In this document: positions 40,194 through 49,387 of the stretch, piece by piece
How positions within the stretch are numbered: the stretch's first letter is position 1
Layout: every line of letters starts with the position of its first letter
Origin: Paracoccaceae bacterium
GTDB lineage: Bacteria; Pseudomonadota; Alphaproteobacteria; Rhodobacterales; Rhodobacteraceae
NCBI GenBank assembly: GCA_028284605.1
Contig: JANQRL010000053.1
Location: forward strand, 1-55,965
Direction: 5' to 3'
Length of the DNA: 55,965 nt
Made by a program: the position numbers and the translations under genes
Notes under the pieces: model-generated
The model's database searches: none
The model's input: only the letters and a program-made list of their open reading frames with translations
Told to the model about the DNA's origin: nothing

Positions 40194-42956
40194 ATGTCCG
40201 AACCGATCCGATTCACGCTTGACGGGGCCGAGGTCGACGCCCGCCCGGGCGAGACGATCTGGGAAGTCGCCAAGCGCCAGGGCACAACGATCCCGCATCT
40301 CTGCCACAAGGACGCGCCGGGCTACCGCGCCGACGGCAATTGCCGCGCCTGCATGGTCGAGATCGAGGGCGAGCGGGTGCTCGCCGCCTCCTGCATCCGC
40401 GAACCCCGCGCCGGCATGGTCGTCTCCTCCCAAGGCACCCGCGAAACCACGGCGCGCAAGATGGTCATGGAGATGCTGCTCGCCGACCAGCCCGAGCGCG
40501 ACGTCGCCCACGACAAATCCTCCCATCTCTGGGACATGGCCGAGGCCCAGGGCATCTCCGACACCCGGTTCCCGGCGATGGAGCCCGACCACATTCCGCT
40601 TCTCGACTCGAGCCATGTGGCGATGTCGGTCAATCTCGACGCCTGCATCCAGTGCGGGCTCTGCGTCCGCGCCTGCCGCGAGGTTCAGGTCAACGACGTA
40701 ATCGGCATGGGCGGGCGCGGCCACGGCGCCTTCCCGGTCTTCGATTTCGACGACCCGATGGGGGAGAGCACCTGCGTGGCCTGCGGCGAATGCGTACAGG
40801 CTTGCCCGACCGGGGCGCTGATGCCCTCGACTGTGGTCGACGAGGCCCAGATCGGCGACAGCGCCGATTTCGACAAAGAGGTGGAGAGCATCTGCCCCTT
40901 CTGCGGCGTCGGCTGCCAGGTCTCGCTCAAGGTCAAGGACGGCGCCGTCAAGTATGTCGACGGCATCAACGGACCCGCGAACGAGGGGCGGCTCTGCGTC
41001 AAGGGCCGCTTCGGCTTCGACTTCATCCACCATCCACACCGGCTGACGAAACCGCTGATCCGCCGCGAGGACGCCCCGCCGAAGGGTCTCAACGTCGATC
41101 CCGCCAACCCCTACACCCATTTCCGTGAGGCGACCTGGGACGAGGCCCTCGACTTTGCCGCCTCCGGGCTCAAGGGCCGCGGCACCGAGGTCGCCGGCTT
41201 CGGCTCCGCCAAATGCACCAATGAAGAGGCGTACCTCTTCCAGAAGCTGATCCGCGAGGGCTTCGGCCACAACAATGTCGACCACTGCACACGGCTCTGC
41301 CACGCCTCCTCGGTCGCCGCGCTGATGGAGAATGTCGGGAGCGGCGCCGTCACCGCGACCTTCAACGAAATCGAGAACGCCGATTGCGCTATCGTCATCG
41401 GCGCCAACCCGATCGAAAACCATCCCGTTGCCGCCACCTATTTCAAGCAATTCGCCAAACGCGGCGGCAAGCTCATCGTCATGGACCCGCGCGGTCAGGG
41501 GCTGAAGCGCTTCGCCTCCCACATGCTGCAATTCCGCCCCGGCGCGGATGTGGCGCTTCTGAACGCGATCATGGCCACCATCGTCGAGGAAGAGCTCTAC
41601 GACCGGCAATATATCGAAGCTTTCGCCGAGAACTGGGAGGCGCAGAAAGAGCATCTCGCCGGCTTCGCGCCCGAGAAGATGGCCGATCTCTGCGGCATCG
41701 AGGCCGAGGTGATCCGCGACGTCGCCCGCACCTTCGCCGGCGCTCAGGCCGGCCTGATCTTCTGGGGCATGGGGGTCAGCCAGCATATCCACGGCACCGA
41801 CAATTCCCGCTGCCTCATTTCGCTCGCGCTGATGTGCGGCCATGTCGGGCGACCCGGCACCGGGCTCCACCCCCTCCGGGGCCAGAACAATGTCCAGGGC
41901 GCCTCCGATGCCGGCCTGATCCCGGCCTACCTGCCCGACTACCTGCCGGTCGGCGACCCCGACGCCCGCCGCAGCCTCGACGAGATCTGGGACAGCGCCG
42001 ATTTCAGCCGCGAGAAGGGGCTCACCGTCACCGAGATCATGGATGCGGTCCATGACGGCGACATCCAGGCGATGTACATCCTCGGCGAGAACCCGGCGAT
42101 GTCTGACCCGGACGTGGACCATGCCCGCGCCGCGCTGGCGAAACTTGGCCATCTCGTCGTCCAGGACATCTTCCTGACCGAGACCGCGAACTATGCCGAC
42201 GTGATCCTGCCCGCCTCCGCCTTCGCCGAGAAGAGCGGGACCGTGACCAACACCAACCGCCAGGTCCAGATGGGCCGCCCCGCCGTCCCACCCCCCGGCG
42301 AGGCCAGGGAAGATTGGTGGATCACCGTCGAAATCGCCCGCCGCTGCGGCCTCGGCTGGACCTATACCCATCCGCGCGAGGTTTTTGCCGAGATGACCCA
42401 GGTCATGGCCTCGCTCGCCAACATCACCTGGGACCGCCTCGAAGCCGAAAACTCCGTCATCTACCCCTCGCTCTCGCCCGAGGACCCGGGCCAGCCCATC
42501 GTCTTCGGCGACGGCTTCCCCCGGGCCGGCGGCCGCGCCCGGTTCACCCCGGCCGCCGTGATCCCGCCCGATGAGACCCCGGATGCCGACTACCCGATGA
42601 TCCTCACCACTGGGCGGCAGCTCGAACACTGGCATACCGGTTCCATGACCCGCCGGGCCAGCGTCCTCGACGCGGTGGAACCCGAGGCCAACTGCTCGCT
42701 CCACCCCGCCACCCTGCGCCAGCTCGGCGTCGAACCCGGCGGCACCGTGCGCCTCATCACCCGCCGGGGCCAGATCGACATCATGGCCCGCGCCGACCGC
42801 GCCGTGGCCCCGGACATGGTCTTCGTCCCCTTCGCCTATGTGGAGGCCGCGGCGAACATCCTGACGAACCCGGCCATCGACCCCTACGGCAAGATCCCGG
42901 AGTTCAAATTCGCCGCGGTACGGGTGGAGAAGGCGGAGCAGATCGCGGCGGAATAG
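40194..42956 (+). CDS. Molybdenum formate dehydrogenase alpha subunit, orphan
   Basis: A 920-residue iron-sulfur/molybdopterin enzyme oxidising formate to CO2. An N-terminal 2Fe-2S ferredoxin domain has Cys 37, 50, 53 and 67. Two 4Fe-4S ferredoxin units follow (CIQCGLCVRAC at 151-161 and CVACGECVQAC at 194-204), then the catalytic-domain 4Fe-4S (Cys 234, 237, 241, 268) and the active-site Cys 369 in DHCTRLCHASSV, where selenoenzymes have Sec. This is the FdsA/FdhF-like NAD-linked architecture, but no fdsB, fdsG, fdhD or accessory gene is adjacent. An ACGGAGA site precedes the ATG. Confidence 0.92.
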   Translation: MSEPIRFTLDGAEVDARPGETIWEVAKRQGTTIPHLCHKDAPGYRADGNCRACMVEIEGERVLAASCIREPRAGMVVSSQGTRETTARKMVMEMLLADQPERDVAHDKSSHLWDMAEAQGISDTRFPAMEPDHIPLLDSSHVAMSVNLDACIQCGLCVRACREVQVNDVIGMGGRGHGAFPVFDFDDPMGESTCVACGECVQACPTGALMPSTVVDEAQIGDSADFDKEVESICPFCGVGCQVSLKVKDGAVKYVDGINGPANEGRLCVKGRFGFDFIHHPHRLTKPLIRREDAPPKGLNVDPANPYTHFREATWDEALDFAASGLKGRGTEVAGFGSAKCTNEEAYLFQKLIREGFGHNNVDHCTRLCHASSVAALMENVGSGAVTATFNEIENADCAIVIGANPIENHPVAATYFKQFAKRGGKLIVMDPRGQGLKRFASHMLQFRPGADVALLNAIMATIVEEELYDRQYIEAFAENWEAQKEHLAGFAPEKMADLCGIEAEVIRDVARTFAGAQAGLIFWGMGVSQHIHGTDNSRCLISLALMCGHVGRPGTGLHPLRGQNNVQGASDAGLIPAYLPDYLPVGDPDARRSLDEIWDSADFSREKGLTVTEIMDAVHDGDIQAMYILGENPAMSDPDVDHARAALAKLGHLVVQDIFLTETANYADVILPASAFAEKSGTVTNTNRQVQMGRPAVPPPGEAREDWWITVEIARRCGLGWTYTHPREVFAEMTQVMASLANITWDRLEAENSVIYPSLSPEDPGQPIVFGDGFPRAGGRARFTPAAVIPPDETPDADYPMILTTGRQLEHWHTGSMTRRASVLDAVEPEANCSLHPATLRQLGVEPGGTVRLITRRGQIDIMARADRAVAPDMVFVPFAYVEAAANILTNPAIDPYGKIPEFKFAAVRVEKAEQIAAE

Positions 42957-43024
42957 CCGGCGAATTTATCATGATCAATTGACGCGAGGCCCCGCCTGCC
43001 CTAGGGCCGGGGCAGGAGCCGCCC

Positions 43025-44227
43025 ATGTTCACCCCCGATCCCGACCGCTTTTTGGCCGACCTGCACCATCTGCGCAGCTTCGGTGCCTCCGGCGTGGGCA
43101 AGGGCGTCGTCCGCCCCGCCTTCTCGCCCGAGGACATCGCCGCCCGGGATTGGCTCGCGACCCGCATGGAAGAGGCCGGCCTGACCCCGCATGTCGACCC
43201 CGCGGGAAACCTCTTCGGCCTCGGCGACGGGCCCGGCCTGCTCCTCGGCTCCCACAGCGACACCCAACCCGAAGGCGGCTGGCTCGACGGCGCGCTGGGG
43301 GTGATCGCCGCGCTTGAGGTCGTCCGCGCCGCGCGCGAAGCGGGGCGGACGGACCTCTCGGTCGTGTCGTTCCAGGACGAGGAGGGCCGGTTCGGTGTCA
43401 CCACCGGATCGGCGCTCTGGTCCGGCGCGATCACCCTGGATCAGGCCGACCCGCTCACCGACCGCGACGGCCTCAGCTTCGGCGCCGCCCGCACCGCCCT
43501 CGGCGACCGCCCGGGCGATTGGATCGATCCCGCCCGCTTCACCGGCTTTCTGGAGATGCATATCGAACAGGGCCCGGTCCTCGACCGCTCCGGCGACCGG
43601 ATCGCAGTGGTCACCGATATCGTCGGCATCCGCGACATGCGCATCACGCTCAGCGGCGAACAGAACCACGCCGGCACCACCCCCATGGCGCTCCGCCGCG
43701 ACGCGTTCCAGGGCCTCGCCGAGATCGCCACCCGCCTCGACACCCGCCTTGCCGGGATCGCCGGCGCCGCCACGGTCTGGACCATCGGCCATGTCGCGCT
43801 GCACCCGAACACCTCCTCCATCGTGCCCGGCAAGGCGGTCTTCTCGATGCAATGGCGCGACGGCGACACCGACCGGCTCGACGCCATGGAGCGTGCGATC
43901 CGCGAGACGGTGACCGAGATCGCTGCCGCCCGAGACCTCGGCGCCGCCTTCGGCCCGATGCGCGGCATCGACCCGGTGGCGATGGATCCCGGCCTCCGCG
44001 CCGGGCTTGAAGCGGCCGCCGCTACGCTCAGCCCGGGGGCCTGGCGCAAGCTGCCCTCCGGCGCGCTCCACGACGCCGCGAATCTCGCGGCACGGATGCC
44101 CGCCGCGATGCTCTTCGTGCCCTCCATCGGCGGCATCAGCCACGCCTTCGCCGAGGACACCGACGAGGCCGATCTGACCCTCGGCCTAAAGGTCCTCGCC
44201 CATGCCGTGGCGCAGCGAAACGGCTGA
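43025..44227 (+). CDS. M20-family amidohydrolase (allantoate amidohydrolase/N-carbamoyl amino-acid hydrolase type)
   Basis: A 400-residue zinc-dependent hydrolase. Metal ligands are [18 protein letters not shown] (His, Asp), [10 protein letters not shown] (Glu pair), [11 protein letters not shown] (His, Glu) and the late [12 protein letters not shown] (His). The dimerisation domain includes [18 protein letters not shown] and [18 protein letters not shown]. The family cleaves ureido or carbamoyl groups in purine and pyrimidine breakdown, but here no such pathway genes are near. It lies 68 bases after the formate dehydrogenase gene and has a GCAGGAG site. Confidence 0.9.
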   Translation: MFTPDPDRFLADLHHLRSFGASGVGKGVVRPAFSPEDIAARDWLATRMEEAGLTPHVDPAGNLFGLGDGPGLLLGSHSDTQPEGGWLDGALGVIAALEVVRAAREAGRTDLSVVSFQDEEGRFGVTTGSALWSGAITLDQADPLTDRDGLSFGAARTALGDRPGDWIDPARFTGFLEMHIEQGPVLDRSGDRIAVVTDIVGIRDMRITLSGEQNHAGTTPMALRRDAFQGLAEIATRLDTRLAGIAGAATVWTIGHVALHPNTSSIVPGKAVFSMQWRDGDTDRLDAMERAIRETVTEIAAARDLGAAFGPMRGIDPVAMDPGLRAGLEAAAATLSPGAWRKLPSGALHDAANLAARMPAAMLFVPSIGGISHAFAEDTDEADLTLGLKVLAHAVAQRNG

Positions 44228-44263
44228 GCCCGGACAGTTTGTCGCGCCGCCCGGCGCATTAAA

Positions 44264-44277
44264 TGAACGCTCGTTCA
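44264..44277. promoter_or_regulatory. TetR-type operator candidate upstream of the acyl-CoA synthetase operon
   Basis: A perfect 6-2-6 inverted repeat (TGAACG-CT-CGTTCA) in an AT-rich context, 96 bases before the GTG start. TGAACG/CGTTCA half-sites resemble operators of TetR-family regulators of acyl-CoA and phenylacetate genes. A weak promoter with TTGACC at 44288 may follow. No tetR gene is in the window. Confidence 0.55.
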
Positions 44278-44372
44278 AAAAAAGGATTTGACCTGGGGGC
44301 ACGGCCTCACGCAGTATTCTTACCAACGCGCCGGGAGCCAACGGAGCCGCCCGGCAGCAAGGGAGGATATCC

Positions 44373-46349
44373 GTGAGTCAGGGCGCCGCGCCGCAGAGCG
44401 TGCCTTCGTCTATACCCGCGCTTCTGGCGCGCAATGTCGCCCGGTTCGGCGACAAGCCCGCCTATCGGGAGAAAGAGTTCGGCATCTGGCAGAGCTGGAC
44501 CTGGGCCGAGGCGGCGGACGAGATCGACGCGCTCGCCATGGGCCTCATCGCTCTGGGGCTGAACGAGGGCGACAGCGTCGCCATCATCGGCCGCAACCGC
44601 CCCGCGCTCTACTGGGCCATGGTCGCCGCCCAGAAATGCGGCGCCATCCCGGTCCCGCTCTATCAGGACGCCGTGGCCGAAGAGATGGCCTATGTCCTCG
44701 AACATTGCGGCGCGCGCTTCGTGATCTGCGGCGATCAGGAGCAGGTCGACAAGGTCATCGAGGTGCAGGAGAGCGTCCACGGCATCGACCAGATCGTCTA
44801 TGTCGACAAGCGCGGCCTGCGGAAATACGACCACACCCACATGAACGCCATGGCCGATGTGCAGGCCGAGGGACGCGCCGGTCATGAGCGGCTGGAACCG
44901 GTGCTGCGGGACCGCGAGGCCAAGCTCGACGCCGACACGACCTGTGTGATGCTCTACACCTCCGGCACGACCGGGCGGCCCAAGGGCGTCGTGCTCTCGA
45001 ACCGCAACATCATCGAGACCTCACGGGCCAGTGCCGAATTCGACCATCTCGAACCGGGGGAGGAAATCCTCGCCTATCTGCCGATGGCCTGGGTTGGCGA
45101 CTTCATCTTCTCCATCGGCCAGGCCTACTGGACCGGGTTCTGCGTGAACTGCCCGGAAAGCCCGGACACGATGATGACCGATCTGCGCGAGATCGGGCCG
45201 ACCTACTACTTCGCGCCGCCTCGCGTCTTCGAGGGGCAGCTCACCACGGTGATGATCCGGATGGAGGATGCCGGGCGGTTCAAGCGCTGGCTCTTCGACC
45301 GTTCCATGGCCGTTGCCCGCCGGGTCGGCCCGGCGATCCTCGACGGCAAGCCGGTCAGCGCCATGGATCGGCTCAGCTACCGGTTCGGCCATCTCTTCGT
45401 CTACGGCCCCTTGAAGAACACGCTAGGGCTCAGCCGGGTGCGCGTGGGCTACACGGCTGGCGAGGCGATCGGGCCGGAGATTTTCGACTTCTACCGCTCG
45501 CTGGGGATCAACCTGAAGCAGCTCTACGGCCAGACCGAGGCCAGCGTCTTCATCACCCAGCAGCCGGACGGCGAAGTGCGCTCCGACACGGTCGGTGTGC
45601 CCTCTCCAGGTGTGGAAATCAAAATAGCCGACAATGGAGAGGTCTTCTACCGCTCCCCCGGCACCTTCGTGGAGTACTACAAGAACCCCGACAGCACCGC
45701 CTCCACCAAGGATCCGGAGGGCTGGGTCGCCACCGGCGATGCGGGTTTCATCGAGGAAAGCTCCGGGCATCTGCGGATCATCGACCGGGCCAAGGATGTG
45801 GGCCAGATGGCCGACGGGCGGCTCTTCGCCCCGAAATATGTCGAGAACAAACTGAAGTTCTTCCCTAATATCCTTGAAGCTGTCGTCTTCGGTGCCGGCC
45901 GCGACCGCTGCACGGCGTTTATCAACATCGACCTCACCGCAGTCGGCAACTGGGCCGAGCGCAACAACATCGCCTATGCCTCCTATCAGGAGCTGAGCCA
46001 GAACCCCCAGGTGCTCGAAATCGTCCAGGGCCATGTCGAGGCGGTGAACGAAAGCGTGGCCGCCGACGAGATGCTATCGGGCTGCCAGATCCACCGCTTC
46101 CTGGTGCTGCACAAGGAGCTCGACGCCGATGACGGCGAGCTCACCCGCACCCGCAAGGTCCGCCGCCGGATCATCGAGGAAAAGTACGCTGATTTGATTT
46201 CTGCCCTCTATGACGGCTCCGAAACTGTCTCCACGGAAACCGAAGTGACCTACGAGGACGGCCGCAAGGGCAAGATCAGCGCCACCCTCGACATCCGCGA
46301 CGCGAAGGTTGTGGGAGGCGAAGAGGAGCGGAAGGTGGCGGCGGAATGA
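44373..46349 (+). CDS. Long-chain acyl-CoA synthetase-type AMP-dependent ligase
   Basis: A 658-residue ANL-superfamily enzyme activating a carboxylate with ATP and CoA. Motif A3/P-loop is MLYTSGTTGRPKGVVLS, A5 is LYGQTEASVF, A7 is WVATGDAGFIEE with DRAKDV, and the late Lys/Arg region is TRTRKVRRRIIEE. GAYMAWVGD-like sequence (LPMAWVGDFIF) and the large lid belong to the long-chain/bubblegum-like group that accompanies Liv-type transporters in alphaproteobacteria. The start is GTG 44373, supported by GGGAGG. It heads the transporter block and carries a TetR-like operator upstream. The exact acid is unknown. Confidence 0.9.
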   Translation: MSQGAAPQSVPSSIPALLARNVARFGDKPAYREKEFGIWQSWTWAEAADEIDALAMGLIALGLNEGDSVAIIGRNRPALYWAMVAAQKCGAIPVPLYQDAVAEEMAYVLEHCGARFVICGDQEQVDKVIEVQESVHGIDQIVYVDKRGLRKYDHTHMNAMADVQAEGRAGHERLEPVLRDREAKLDADTTCVMLYTSGTTGRPKGVVLSNRNIIETSRASAEFDHLEPGEEILAYLPMAWVGDFIFSIGQAYWTGFCVNCPESPDTMMTDLREIGPTYYFAPPRVFEGQLTTVMIRMEDAGRFKRWLFDRSMAVARRVGPAILDGKPVSAMDRLSYRFGHLFVYGPLKNTLGLSRVRVGYTAGEAIGPEIFDFYRSLGINLKQLYGQTEASVFITQQPDGEVRSDTVGVPSPGVEIKIADNGEVFYRSPGTFVEYYKNPDSTASTKDPEGWVATGDAGFIEESSGHLRIIDRAKDVGQMADGRLFAPKYVENKLKFFPNILEAVVFGAGRDRCTAFINIDLTAVGNWAERNNIAYASYQELSQNPQVLEIVQGHVEAVNESVAADEMLSGCQIHRFLVLHKELDADDGELTRTRKVRRRIIEEKYADLISALYDGSETVSTETEVTYEDGRKGKISATLDIRDAKVVGGEEERKVAAE

Positions 46350-46373
46350 TGCTAGGTTGCAGGGAGAAGCCAA

Positions 46374-46844
46374 GTGTTCGATAGATTTCTGACGATAACC
46401 TCTACCCTGTTCTTCTTATTCGGGTTCCAGGCAGCATTCGCTCAAAGTCTCGTTGAACCAAACGAGTTCGATCCCGAGGCGACGATTGCGGCTTATCAGG
46501 ATCTGATCCAGCGCACTGACTGCACGCCTATATGTGGCAATCCGACGTGCTGTATCGCCGTGAGCCTCAGGGTCACGGTTTTTGAGGCTGACATTCCACT
46601 CGACGCCGCAAACAGCATCACGAATGGCGCGGTAGGTTCAGGCGAACTCGCCGCCGAGCTTATGGAAACCGGCAGTACGGACTGGGCGGTGCCGCTCTCT
46701 CAAGCTCTGGATCTCGACACCGCACTGGATTTGCAGAGCAGGTTCATGGCACTCGCGGAGGAGGCCCTTCTGGAAACTAGCTGTTACTCCTGCTGCTACG
46801 CCTGTGGACAGAAGGTCTGCTGTGGAATGTGCTGGGATTTCTGA
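46374..46844 (+). CDS. Secreted cysteine-rich small protein, unknown
   Basis: A 156-residue protein starting at GTG (AGGGAG site upstream) with a signal peptide (FLTITSTLFFLFGFQAAFA, cleavage near 23/24). The mature part has 11 cysteines, at 50, 54, 59, 60, 137, 140, 141, 144, 149, 150 and 153; the last seven form a CxxCCxxCx4CCxxC cluster close to the C-terminus. Such a pattern suggests metal binding or a disulfide-knotted tail. Base composition is visibly poorer in GC than the neighbours, suggesting foreign origin. It interrupts the ligase-livG junction of the transporter operon. I know no family. Confidence 0.72.
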   Translation: MFDRFLTITSTLFFLFGFQAAFAQSLVEPNEFDPEATIAAYQDLIQRTDCTPICGNPTCCIAVSLRVTVFEADIPLDAANSITNGAVGSGELAAELMETGSTDWAVPLSQALDLDTALDLQSRFMALAEEALLETSCYSCCYACGQKVCCGMCWDF

Positions 46845-47034
46845 GCGTTGGGTTCTGATGGCTTGATCACACTTTGGACGCCGACACATCGGACCGGAAT
46901 TTCGGGTTTCGGGGCCCGCAGCGAATGGATGCGATTTGGTCTTGGTTTCGAATCGACTTGGGCATTCCTTCGATGCGAGGAGCGAGCCCCTTGCGACGCC
47001 GTTGGTGCCTCCGTTCGGACGAAGGAGGACTGTG

Positions 47035-47853
47035 ATGCTTGACGAAATGCAAAGCCACGTCACCGAAGACGGCCGCACCATCGGCGGGGTGCTGATGGAG
47101 ATGCGCAACATCACCCTGCGCTTCGGCGGGGTCGTCGCGATCAAGGACATCACCTTCGACATCCGCGAGGGCGAAATCCGCGCCATCATCGGCCCGAATG
47201 GCGCCGGCAAATCCTCGATGCTCAACGTCATCTCCGGCTTCTACCATCCCCAGGAAGGCGAGGTCTGGTTCCGCGGGCATAAGCGCCCCTCGATGAAGCC
47301 CTATCAGGTCGCCCATCAGGGCATCGCCCGGACCTTCCAGAACATCGCGCTCTTCGAGGGCATGTCCGTGCTCGACAACGTCATGACCGGGCGGCTGACC
47401 CATATGAAGGCCGGCATCTTCGCCCAGGCACTCTGGAAGGGCCGCGCCGAGGAAGAAGAGGTCGCGAACCGCGAACAGGTCGAGAAGATCATCGACTTCC
47501 TCGAGATTCAGCACATCCGCAAGACACCCGTCGGCCGCCTGCCCTACGGCCTCAAGAAACGGGTGGAACTGGCCCGGGCGCTGGCCGCCGAGCCAAAGCT
47601 CCTCCTCCTCGACGAGCCCATGGCGGGCATGAACGTCGAGGAAAAGGAGGATATGAGCCGCTTCATCCTCGACGTGAACGACGAATTCGGCACCACCATC
47701 GCGCTCATCGAGCACGATATGGGCGTCGTCATGGACCTCTCCGACCGCGTGGTGGTGATGGATTATGGCCGCAAGATCGGCGACGGCACGCCGGACGAGG
47801 TGCGCAGCAACCAGGACGTGATCGACGCCTATCTGGGGGTGAGCCATGATTGA
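47035..47853 (+). CDS. Branched-chain-amino-acid-type ABC transporter ATPase (LivG-like)
   Basis: A 272-residue ATPase of a HAAT-family importer. Walker A is IIGPNGAGKSSMLN, the Q-loop/TFQN is IARTFQNIALFEGM, the signature is read as LPYGLKKRVELARAL (degenerate, LSGG replaced by LPYG), Walker B is KLLLLDEPMAGMN and the H-loop IALIEHDMGVV. The LPYG signature is usual in LivG proteins. It works with the second ATPase at 52.2 kb on the two permeases. ATG 47035 has GAAGGAGG upstream. A 190-base gap before it shares the low-GC look of the Cys-rich gene. Confidence 0.92.
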   Translation: MLDEMQSHVTEDGRTIGGVLMEMRNITLRFGGVVAIKDITFDIREGEIRAIIGPNGAGKSSMLNVISGFYHPQEGEVWFRGHKRPSMKPYQVAHQGIARTFQNIALFEGMSVLDNVMTGRLTHMKAGIFAQALWKGRAEEEEVANREQVEKIIDFLEIQHIRKTPVGRLPYGLKKRVELARALAAEPKLLLLDEPMAGMNVEEKEDMSRFILDVNDEFGTTIALIEHDMGVVMDLSDRVVVMDYGRKIGDGTPDEVRSNQDVIDAYLGVSHD

Positions 47854-47895
47854 CGCCGGTCCCGGGAAAATCGCCCAAGGGCTGCCAGGCTGAGG

Positions 47896-48399
47896 ATGCA
47901 GACGGTGAGCGGACTTCTCGATACGATGCAGGACCTCCTCGGGGCGTCGACAGCCCGCGAGATGCCCGAAGCCTGGCATCACCGGCCGGACCTGCGCCCG
48001 GTCGGCGACGGCGGCTATTGGGATGTCGAGACCCCGGAAGGCGTCGTGACCTGTCTTGTCGGTGCGGACGGCGATACCGTGAATTCCGTGGTCGCGCAGG
48101 GGATCGCCATGCCCGACGACGATCCGGAAAACCGAAGCCTGACGGTCGCCTGGGACGACGTGAGCGAGGAGGTATCGGCCTGGGTCGACGGGATGGCAGC
48201 CGACCCGTTGGCCCAGGCGGAGCGGTGGAAGACCGGGATCGGATGGGAGGTCTCGACGCCTGATCCGGCTGGCATCGTCGTCCACCGCATCGCGCCCGGC
48301 ACGCCGCCCTACAGAGCCGAGCCTGCGCCGGTCGCCGACCACCCGAAACCGTTCTGGTCCCTGATCTTTCTCCATGAAGGAGGCACCGATGCCCGCTGA
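47896..48399 (+). CDS. Hypothetical protein inside the liv-type operon
   Basis: A 167-residue soluble protein without signal or membrane helix, inserted between livG-like and livH-like genes and overlapping the latter by 11 bases. It is acidic and Trp-rich (TPEGVVTCLVGADGDTVNSV, SLTVAWDDVSEEVSAWVDGM, ERWKTGIGWEVSTPD, FWSLIFLHEGG). No motif was recognised. The start at ATG 47896 has only a poorly spaced GAGG; a downstream GTG is possible. The presence of several Trp and two-strand patterns suggests a small beta-rich domain, but this is inference. Confidence 0.65.
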   Translation: MQTVSGLLDTMQDLLGASTAREMPEAWHHRPDLRPVGDGGYWDVETPEGVVTCLVGADGDTVNSVVAQGIAMPDDDPENRSLTVAWDDVSEEVSAWVDGMAADPLAQAERWKTGIGWEVSTPDPAGIVVHRIAPGTPPYRAEPAPVADHPKPFWSLIFLHEGGTDAR

Positions 48400-49384
48400 T
48401 TTCTACTTCGCCATAGAAGTGATCCTGAACGGGCTCATGGCCGGGGTGCTCTACTCTCTCGTCGCCCTTGGCTTCGTCCTGATCTTCAAGGCCAGCGGCA
48501 TCTTCAACTACGCCCAGGGGGTCATGGCCCTCTTCGCCGCGATGACGCTCGTCGGCATCATGAACGGACAGGTGCCCTTCGCGCATCTCTTCAACGCGAT
48601 CTTCGGCACCGAGATCCACTATTTCGGATGGCAGGTGCCGGCGCTCTTCGCGATCCTGCTCACCACGCTGGTCATGGTCGTCTTCGCATGGGCGGTGCAG
48701 CGCTACATCTTCCGCCACCTCGTGGGACAAGAACCGATCATCCTCTTCATGGCCACCATTGGCCTCGCCTATTTCCTCGAAGGCGTCGGCGACCTGATGT
48801 GGGGCTCCGATATCAAGACCCTCGATGTGGGCCTGCCGCAGGGCGCCTCGTTCTGGATCGAGGAGCAGACGGCGTTCCTCGGCGGCGAGGATTTCTTCGG
48901 CTTCTTCATCGACCAGCTCGATATCGTGGCCGCCGGCGTGGCCATCGTGCTCGTCGCGGTCCTCGTGGCGTTTTCGCAATACACCAAGCAGGGCCGGGCG
49001 ATGCGCGCCGTGGCCGACGACCATCAGGCGGCGCTCTCGGTCGGCATTTCGCTCAACTACATCTGGATCCTGGTCTGGTCGCTCGCCGGTTTCGTGGCGC
49101 TCGTGGCAGGGATCATGTGGGGGGCGAAGTCGGGGGTGCAATTCTCCCTCTCCCTCATCGCGCTCAAGGCCCTCCCGGTCCTGATGCTCGGCGGTTTCAC
49201 CTCGATCCCCGGCGCCATCGTCGGCGGGCTGATCATCGGGGTGGGAGAGCAACTCTTCGAATTCCTCGTCGGGCCCCTCGTGGGCGGCGCGACGGAGAAC
49301 TGGTTCGCCTATGTGCTGGCGCTCCTGGTGCTGGTCTTCCGGCCCCAGGGCCTCTTCGGCGAACGGATCATCGAGAGGGTGTAG
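48389..49384 (+). CDS. Branched-chain-amino-acid-type ABC transporter permease (LivH-like)
   Basis: A 331-residue inner-membrane permease with about eight helices. Family segments: LNGLMAGVLYSLVALGFVLI, IFKASGIFNYAQGVMALFAA, LGGFTSIPGAIVGGLIIGVG, and the cytoplasmic coupling loop around QGRAMRAVADDHQAALSVGI. It forms the translocation pore with the LivM-like protein. ATG 48389 is chosen for its AAGGAGG site; an ATG 15 bases upstream lies within that site. The next gene begins 3 bases after its stop. Confidence 0.93.
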   Translation: MPADFYFAIEVILNGLMAGVLYSLVALGFVLIFKASGIFNYAQGVMALFAAMTLVGIMNGQVPFAHLFNAIFGTEIHYFGWQVPALFAILLTTLVMVVFAWAVQRYIFRHLVGQEPIILFMATIGLAYFLEGVGDLMWGSDIKTLDVGLPQGASFWIEEQTAFLGGEDFFGFFIDQLDIVAAGVAIVLVAVLVAFSQYTKQGRAMRAVADDHQAALSVGISLNYIWILVWSLAGFVALVAGIMWGAKSGVQFSLSLIALKALPVLMLGGFTSIPGAIVGGLIIGVGEQLFEFLVGPLVGGATENWFAYVLALLVLVFRPQGLFGERIIERV

Positions 49385-49387
49385 GGC

